Made by a program: the position numbers and the translations under genes. The notes under the pieces were generated by a model. The model did not search any database. It was given only the letters and a program-made list of their open reading frames with translations, and was not told the origin of the DNA. Shown one piece after another: positions 58,015-64,000 of a stretch of 64,000 bases of DNA; the stretch's first letter is position 1, and each line of letters opens with the position of its first letter. The DNA comes from Salticus scenicus (Eukaryota; Arthropoda; Arachnida; Araneae; Salticidae): assembly GCA_963930645.1 (NCBI GenBank), contig OZ005652.1, forward strand, positions 270,510,189-270,574,188. The letters run 5' to 3'.

Positions 58015-58375
58015 TTCACTTACCTCCACCAGGGTCCGCAGTATGTTTTATGCGAACATCCCCAATCGACTTGAATTTGCAAGACCTTTCAAATAAGGTG
58101 TCACGCGATGGTGTCAACTGAAAAATCCTTTAGTTGCACTTTCTACCGCCAGGGGGCGCAATGTGTTCTGTACGAACATCACCAATGGTCAGGAAATACC
58201 AAGACATGTAAAATAAGGTGTAACATGATAGGGTCTACAACAAAATCACCTAGTACCATCTTTCACCACCGCGGGGCGCACTATTTTGTATACAAACATC
58301 TCTAATCGACATGAAATTTCAAGACCTTTAAAATGAGGTGCTACATGTGTGTGTCTAGAACGGGTTTCTCTCTCA
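58015..58375. repeat. 120-bp tandem repeat, three units, CTCF-like cores
   Basis: AAATaAGGTG anchors at 58091, 58211 and 58331, exactly 120 bp apart. Each unit carries CC(A/G)CC-containing cores CCACCAGGGTCCGCAG, CCGCCAGGGGGCGCAA and CCACCGCGGGGCGCAC, the second matching the animal CTCF consensus well. Overlapping frames at 57909-58305 contain stops in the other units and are not genes. Confidence 0.8.
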
Positions 58376-58832
58376 AACTAATTTTCCCCCTTTCCCCCCC
58401 CCCTTTAAATTCGAAATTTCCAAATTTTCAGAAAGCGATTTTTTAGTATTCGAGTCTAGTCCCCCCATGTACAATTTCTTCACCGTGAAGTAAGTTGGAG
58501 CTGAGTTAAGCTCGCAAGCAGGTTTTTAACCAAAATTATAAAAGCGCTCGACTTTTATAATTTTTCTCTTTTGATGACACATCTACAGACCAAGACCTTT
58601 TTTTAGACACCTGAACTGAATTTTTACACCTAGCCGTTCTCTCAATTTAGAGGAGACAGACAAAAACACGGTTCAAATTAATATATAGATTGAAAAAGAG
58701 AAAAAGAGGGAAAGAAAAGGAAAGAAAAAGAAAAAACTTTAAAATTTATGGTAATAAACTACTTAATTATGATATATTTTGATATTACTCAAATACATTC
58801 AAGATTGCTCAGAATATTTAAAATTCTGACTA
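58376..58832. other. Intergenic DNA, pyrimidine- and purine-rich patches
   Basis: C/T-rich run at 58385-58405 and an A/G-rich run at 58690-58735. No gene. Confidence 0.45.
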
Positions 58833-59045
58833 ATTTGTAAAAACTACATCGTCAGAAACGCCAAAGAAAAATATTTGAGAAGCACACAGCTGTTTCGGTA
58901 GCCGTAAGTGTACCGTCTTCAGTGCATAAAGACTTGTGCGCAGTGCAATTCTTGTGCAGTGAAGACGATACGCTTACGCTACCGAAACAGTTGTATGCTT
59001 CCCAAATATTTTTCTTTCGCGTTTCTGACGTTGTAGTTTTTACTG
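58833..59045. repeat. Palindrome with facing hammerhead-like motifs
   Basis: The left arm (58833-58940) and right arm (58950-59045) are reverse-complementary with few differences. On the minus strand the left arm has CTGAAGA, extra C, GGTA...TACC, GAAA, then CAGCTG, i.e. core, stem II, core and palindromic stem III as in PLE hammerheads; GCA before the core pairs with TGC after it. The right arm (plus strand) has GTGAAGA in place of CTGAAGA. In the left copy the base at the cleavage position appears to be G, which should block cleavage. Confidence 0.5.
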
Positions 59046-59499
59046 GGTTTAATAATCCAGCGCCAAGTCTCTTTTTAATGTAATTTGTATTAAATTTACA
59101 TATATATGTTTTATCATTCAATCCTACAAACATCCCAGTTAATATTCCATACTATTGCTTGCCCGCCTCTTTTTCTTCTCTTTTTTTAATAAGTAGCTAT
59201 ATAAAATAATTATCTTCTTATTTGAACGTAATTCCATTTGGAGAATATTACTTTCGAAATTTCCTGATGTGAAAAGATGGACATGACTAACAACACTGCG
59301 GAAATAGGATGATGGCAGGTAAGATCATTTAAAAGTACAGAAAATATGACTTATTTTAAAGCAATAGCATTTTACTTAAAAATGAAATATATATACATAC
59401 ATATATATATATATATATTTGCACATATTATTACAAAGTATGTTAAAAGGTGAGGGTGAAAACATTTTGTTCCAATTTCATCGCTTTCAAAAAAGGTTA
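59046..59499. other. AT-rich spacer
   Basis: Nothing recognised besides a TA/CA tract near 59390-59420. Confidence 0.4.
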
Positions 59500-60250
59500 A
59501 AAAGTGTTAATGACATCGGTTTGTCTGTCTGACTGTCCGTGCTCTAACTCCCATAAATATTCATGGAATTTCTTGAAACTGTTATATGTTATGCAAGTTC
59601 ACTATCGATTGTTCCCTATTGGTGTGCATACCTCTATCGGCCTGTATACAAGGACACCCGAAAGTACTCCAAAGCATTGTGTTCTATGAGAGTTATTTCT
59701 ATAAACCATATTTTCATACCTTTACTTTAGACAAATCTTGAGGAAATTGAAATATGTTATTCAGTTCACTATTGCATGTTTTCTACAGAAAATGAAGTAA
59801 CTACAACGAATGGTTTGTATACAAGGACATCCAAAAATATTCCAAAACGTTGCATTCTATGAGAGTTATTTCGATAAACCAATTTTAATAAGTTTACTTT
59901 GCACAAATCTTAATGAAATTGAAATATGTTATTTATATGCACAAAAATCTAGAAATTATTAGAAATTTTTTGGAATTGCATTTCTGTTTAAATTAAGCGT
60001 TCTAACTCTTTTTTTTTTTAATTTTTTAGTGAGAATATGACTTGAATTATTGTATATGTCTGTCCAACTGTCCATCTGTGTATTTCTCCGTGTGCTTACC
60101 TCCAGTGCCCATAAATACTTTCAGAGTTTTAAAAAAAGTATACATGTTATTCCAATTCTCTATGGAATGTTCCCTGTATGAATTGGCATTAATAGATCCT
60201 ATATAAAAATGGTTTGTAAACAGGTGCACCCAATGCATTGTGTTTTACAA
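59500..60250. repeat. 173-bp-period repeat family, third locus
   Basis: TCTATGAGAGTTATTTC occurs at 59683 and 59856, again 173 bp apart. The GTATACAAGGACA anchor matches the 23-26 kb arrays. A further, more diverged unit start (CCCATAAATA) is at 59554 and 60110. Non-coding. Confidence 0.7.
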
Positions 60251-60456
60251 CACATTTAAATATATTTCTACTGCAAAAATCATAAAACAAAAATTACATT
60301 TATTGTTAATATGCTAAAATAATGTTTTGTATAGAATATGAAATAGTTAACCTTCAGATTTACAGGGCTACATTTATAATACATATTATAAATAGAATTT
60401 ATGAGCTGCATTTTCTCTTGCGCTACGCATTTTTAACGCTTTTCAACAATGTTTAA

Positions 60457-60985
60457 CCCTACAAGGGTCAATTTTTTTTAGTGCGCGAAAAAAATATATA
60501 GGTTGTAATTAGTGATCAGAACATAGGGAACACTTATAAAAAGAAAAATAAAACCATATTTTAAGGAAAAATCAACTTTTTAGCTCAACGTACCGTATGT
60601 GGAACATGCATAAAAATATGATTTACTAATACGTTTACTACTGTAATATAAAAAAAAAATCAACTTACCTCTGCAAAATATAAACTTCGTTATAACACAC
60701 AGTATTTGTTTCGAGTCAAAACTGTTCAATAACTATTTTTTTTTTTTTTTTTTTTTTTTTTTGAATTCAGACAAACGACTAACGTATTACTTTCATTCAA
60801 ATTTCACCCTGAGTGCACTATAACAAAAACACGAACGACATCTTTAGGTAAAGATTCATATTACTACATTGCTAAATGTCAGTAGCTTCTATCAAGATGT
60901 CAAGAGATGTCGCTACTAATAGTTTTATAGCTATAGGAACGATTAAAGTCGGTGTTCCACATACGAAACTGGGTGCCTTGTAGGG
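60457..60985. mobile_element. piggyBac-like MITE with TTAA duplication, 529 bp
   Basis: TTAA at 60453-60456 and 60986-60989. The ends CCCTACAAGGGTCA and, inverted, CCCTACAAGGCACC match over 10 bp. The interior has a 32-nt T run and no ORF. Confidence 0.75.
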
Positions 60986-60989
60986 TTAA

Positions 60990-61265
60990 AAGGGATTATA
61001 AATTTAATTTGTCTATCTACATGCCTTCTAGTCCTTCAGTTTGTCAGTTGTATGATAACATAGGCAACAAATATTGATAATTATATGATACGACAAGTAG
61101 GTACAGTTAGAAAGGGCAGTATGACTTCTCGTTCTTGTGTTTATCATGGAATATTTAATAATTTGAAACTATAATGAAATTAATTCTGCCATGCAAGATT
61201 AATTTTTGACAAAGCTTCAAAATAATTTTATTATTCACGTACAATTATAATTAATTTTATGTGAA

Positions 61266-61298
<33 letters not shown>

Positions 61299-62989
61299 CG
61301 AACGTTATACATATATATATAACGAAAAAACTTTCGATTTGCATAGATTACTATCACTTTTCAACTCTACGTACTTGTTACATCTTTTAATTTTTATTGT
61401 ACTTTACCTACGGGATTACACAATAGACAGAGCTAATGAGACAAAGACAAACACACCGACTAACTGAAATCACAAGCACTCTTAAACATGTCTGATAAAT
61501 ATGTTTGATACAACGGAAAGGTAGCAATTTTCAATAGTAGCACTTAATTCATCTGAATATTTTAGTTTAGCCTTGCAAAACTTTGCGCTAAACATACCAC
61601 GTTCTATGGAAAACATTTAGTAGCATATGGATAATAAATGACAATTTCATTCTGCAGTAAAAAACGAATTAAATATGATTTATTAAAATGCCTTTAACAA
61701 AACGCATTGCACTAGTACTCTTTTGGAAGTGTATGTACACAATACATTTGTGATATTTATAACATTTAAATTGAGAACATGACATAGTAAACAGTAATAA
61801 TTTATTTAAGTTTGAAAAAAAAAAAAAAAAAAAAAAATCAGAAAATATTTACAGGTGTAAATTTGGATTGGTAGACGGACAGAAAGAATCATTAAAACCA
61901 TAATCACTCTTAAATATTGTTAGAAAGTGTTTAAAATGCATAATGAATATTTAAATGTTTTTGCAGAAATTTCGTATTATAACCCTTAATGTATCTGAAT
62001 GTTTTTGTGTGTCAATGTAAATCTCGAATTTTCTTCATTTTTCAATTTCAATACCTAATTAAATATTATGTTTTAATATGGATTCTTTTTATGTAAATGG
62101 CTTTTTAAAAAAAGGCGACGAGGTTTAAAGCATGTTGATTTTGTCATTTATTTTAATGATGGCATTCTTGAAAACAAATTAATACAGGGATTATTTAACA
62201 GATTTTGTTAACTTTAAACAAACTCTATTAAATTTGCTTTCATAGATATATATTAAAATGTAATGATATAAGTCAAGTACAATTCTTTCTTATGTCAAAC
62301 ATTTCTGATTTATAAAGAAATGTATATCTGGCAATAAAGCTTATCTGGTAAATTTGATTTTAAAAAAAAATCTTTTTTAAAGAAGAGTGAGTCTACTGGA
62401 TGAAACTTAGAAATTACAATGTAATATCGATGAAATATCTTCCGGGTTATCCAAACTGAACTTTAATTCATAACATCTTCCTACTGTAAATGACAGTATG
62501 CTATTAGGTTGGTAATTAAAAACTTGTTAAAATTTTAATGATTAAATTTGTGAGCATATGCAGGTGACAAATCAATTATATGCCTCAAGTTATGTGCAAG
62601 GATATGATAACACACATTTTTTTTTTTTTTTAACTCATAATTTACTTTTACATAAAAGGGAAATTAAAACATTTTTGACATGTTTTTTTTTTTTTTTTTT
62701 TTTTTTTTACGTTTTATGCATAAATAAAGTTTTATTAAAATATATGCAGAAATTTAAAATATGTTGGATGGATATAGTTTGAATATAGACCGATGAACTT
62801 TGCTTATTTACATTGTGACACTTTGTGTTTTCATAAAGCAACAATTTTACAACTTTATTCTTTATTCTCATACGTATATATATGAGTGTCTGTATGTTTA
62901 TGTGTATTGCACAGAGTTGCCTATTTTTTTTTTTTTTAATTCTGCAGCATGCTAGCTCCTACGTTTTTCATACCACATTTTTTAAAAAG

Positions 62990-63031
<42 letters not shown>

Positions 63032-63040
63032 GAGAAAATT
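60990..63040. other. AT-rich intergenic DNA, nothing recognised
   Basis: TA tract at 61267-61300 and several A and T runs. Short frames have no motif. Confidence 0.5.
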
Positions 63041-63125
63041 ATTCTATAAATTATGAGGTGTGAAATAAAGCTGGAGCTAAAAATGCTCCAGAACAAACTA
63101 AGAAAGTTGGCAACTCTGTATTAGT

Positions 63126-63381
63126 TAGTTGATTGGCTGTAGGGTTTAACACCGTTTGCCTACACTAGGGTGGGTCATAGGTCTGTAGGTGGAATGCCCT
63201 CCGTGGGGAGGGGGATCATTCTAAGGGGTCCTAACCCATACTTACCCGAATTTCGAAGATATATCCACGAAGATATATCTCCGTATGGCTAGGTCGATGA
63301 GCGCGACCTAGAATCAAATCTGGCACTTCCCATCTACCCGCTTTGAGCGCAGAACTACTCGACCACTGGTGGGCACCTCTG
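63126..63381 (-). repeat. tRNA-headed SINE candidate
   Basis: On the minus strand, from about 63381: A-box-like AGTGGTCGAGTAGTTCTG and B-box-like AGATTTGATTCTAG at tRNA spacing, then a GC-richer body that ends in an AACTAACTAA-type tail. Confidence 0.6.
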
Positions 63382-63464
63382 GTATTTGAGAAATTGCTGA
63401 TTTATACTCTAAAACTGTTGACAGTTTTAAATTCATTACTAAAGTTAAATGTATTATGTTTAAT

Positions 63465-63656
63465 CCTGTCAGGGCAGTGTTTATACGGCCATTTAAATTA
63501 AGAGTTAGCCTAATTTGAGAATAAGTTTAGAAGATAATAGTAAATTATTATTTTAAGTTAAGTTTATAAAGTAAAATTTTAAAATCTGCGATGAATGTTT
63601 GTAGTTGGGAATGAAAATTATGTGGATTGGAGCATATGCTTCCGCCCCTGACGGGG
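63465..63656. mobile_element. Degenerate TTAA-type MITE (~190 bp)
   Basis: The left end TTAA-TCCTGTCAGGGCAG and the inverse of the right end CCCCGTCAGGGGCGG are similar to the 44.5 and 51.7 kb TIRs. The right TTAA is not preserved. Confidence 0.4.
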
Positions 63657-63849
63657 CAAAAAAGTTTCTTAACTCTGAAATTATAAATAATCCAGAAAAA
63701 TAAAAATACGCATAAAACATACGCATTTTTTTTTAATAATTAAAATATGTTAAATATTCAGTAATTAGGATATATATATATATATATATATATTTGTGAA
63801 ATTTAGTTATTGATACTAAAAAAATAATAATAATAATATATCGTATAAA

Positions 63850-63996
63850 ATAATCTGGTGTGTCACTCGCACGACTTTCTTTTGCCTGAAATTTACTACT
63901 ATAAATACAGATTGGCGATTAAGGGGTAAGATAACGAGTACTGATATGCAAACCTACGTTAAAACAATTCAAAACCCCCCGTTTCATTACTTTACC
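63850..63996 (-). repeat. Dispersed repeat, copy 2 (inverse of 43.63-43.85 kb)
   Basis: Inverse complement of 43630-43855, including GGTGTGTCACTCGCACGACT and CCCCCCGTTTCATTA. It runs off the window end, so its full length is unknown. Confidence 0.7.
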
Positions 63997-64000
63997 CACA

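Overview
The window looks like AT-rich nuclear DNA of an animal, most likely an arthropod and perhaps an arachnid. This is inferred from its transposon mix: a mariner, Tc1-like and pogo-like elements, Penelope-like retroelements (PLEs) with a GIY-YIG domain, an I/R1-type LINE with RNase H, a decayed Ty3/Gypsy fragment and tRNA-headed SINEs. There is no bacterial-style gene organisation. I found no convincing host protein-coding gene; every long reading frame I can interpret belongs to a mobile element.

Layout. 1-4.3 kb is AT-rich with small inverted-repeat elements and a 46-bp minisatellite. 4.85-7.5 kb is a tandem array of five tRNA-Ile-like units ending in a large palindrome. 7.7-11.15 kb holds a Tc1-like terminus and two head-to-tail PLE copies on the minus strand (5'-truncated GIY-YIG end, hammerhead-ribozyme junction, then a reverse transcriptase). 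11.58-13.27 kb is a pogo-type element broken before its second catalytic Asp. 15.62-16.91 kb is a mariner complete from TIR to TIR, with one frameshift. 19.41-19.80 kb is a TTAA-flanked MITE. 19.88-22.86 kb is a complete 2,979-bp TTAA-flanked DNA transposon with an intact 555-codon ORF of a family I cannot name; it is the best candidate for an active and poorly described system here. 23.0-26.3 kb is a duplicated complex repeat built on a 173-bp period. 26.9-31.5 kb is dense in MITEs. 32.5-43.9 kb looks like an old Tc1-like element split by a GC-richer LINE (about 34.6-41.8 kb or beyond, minus strand).

The second half contains piggyBac-like MITEs (44.5, 51.7 and 60.5 kb), a palindromic pair of PLE 3' ends with hammerhead motifs (48.3-49.7 kb), a decayed Gypsy pol fragment (53.1-54.3 kb), another decayed reverse transcriptase (54.4-55.0 kb), an internally deleted Tc1-like element (55.8-56.4 kb), inverted tRNA-Thr(TGT) copies (56.8-57.3 kb), a 120-bp tandem repeat carrying CTCF-like cores (58.0-58.4 kb), a palindrome with hammerhead-like motifs (58.8-59.0 kb), more 173-bp-period repeat (59.5-60.2 kb) and a tRNA-headed SINE (63.1-63.4 kb).

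How the parts relate. Autonomous elements here (the TTAA element, the mariner and once the LINE and PLE) supply enzymes, and many short TIR-only elements are their likely dependents. The TTAA-flanked MITEs need a TTAA-specific transposase; their TIRs differ from those of the intact TTAA element, so it is probably not their partner. All protein calls come from reading motifs by eye; no database search was run.
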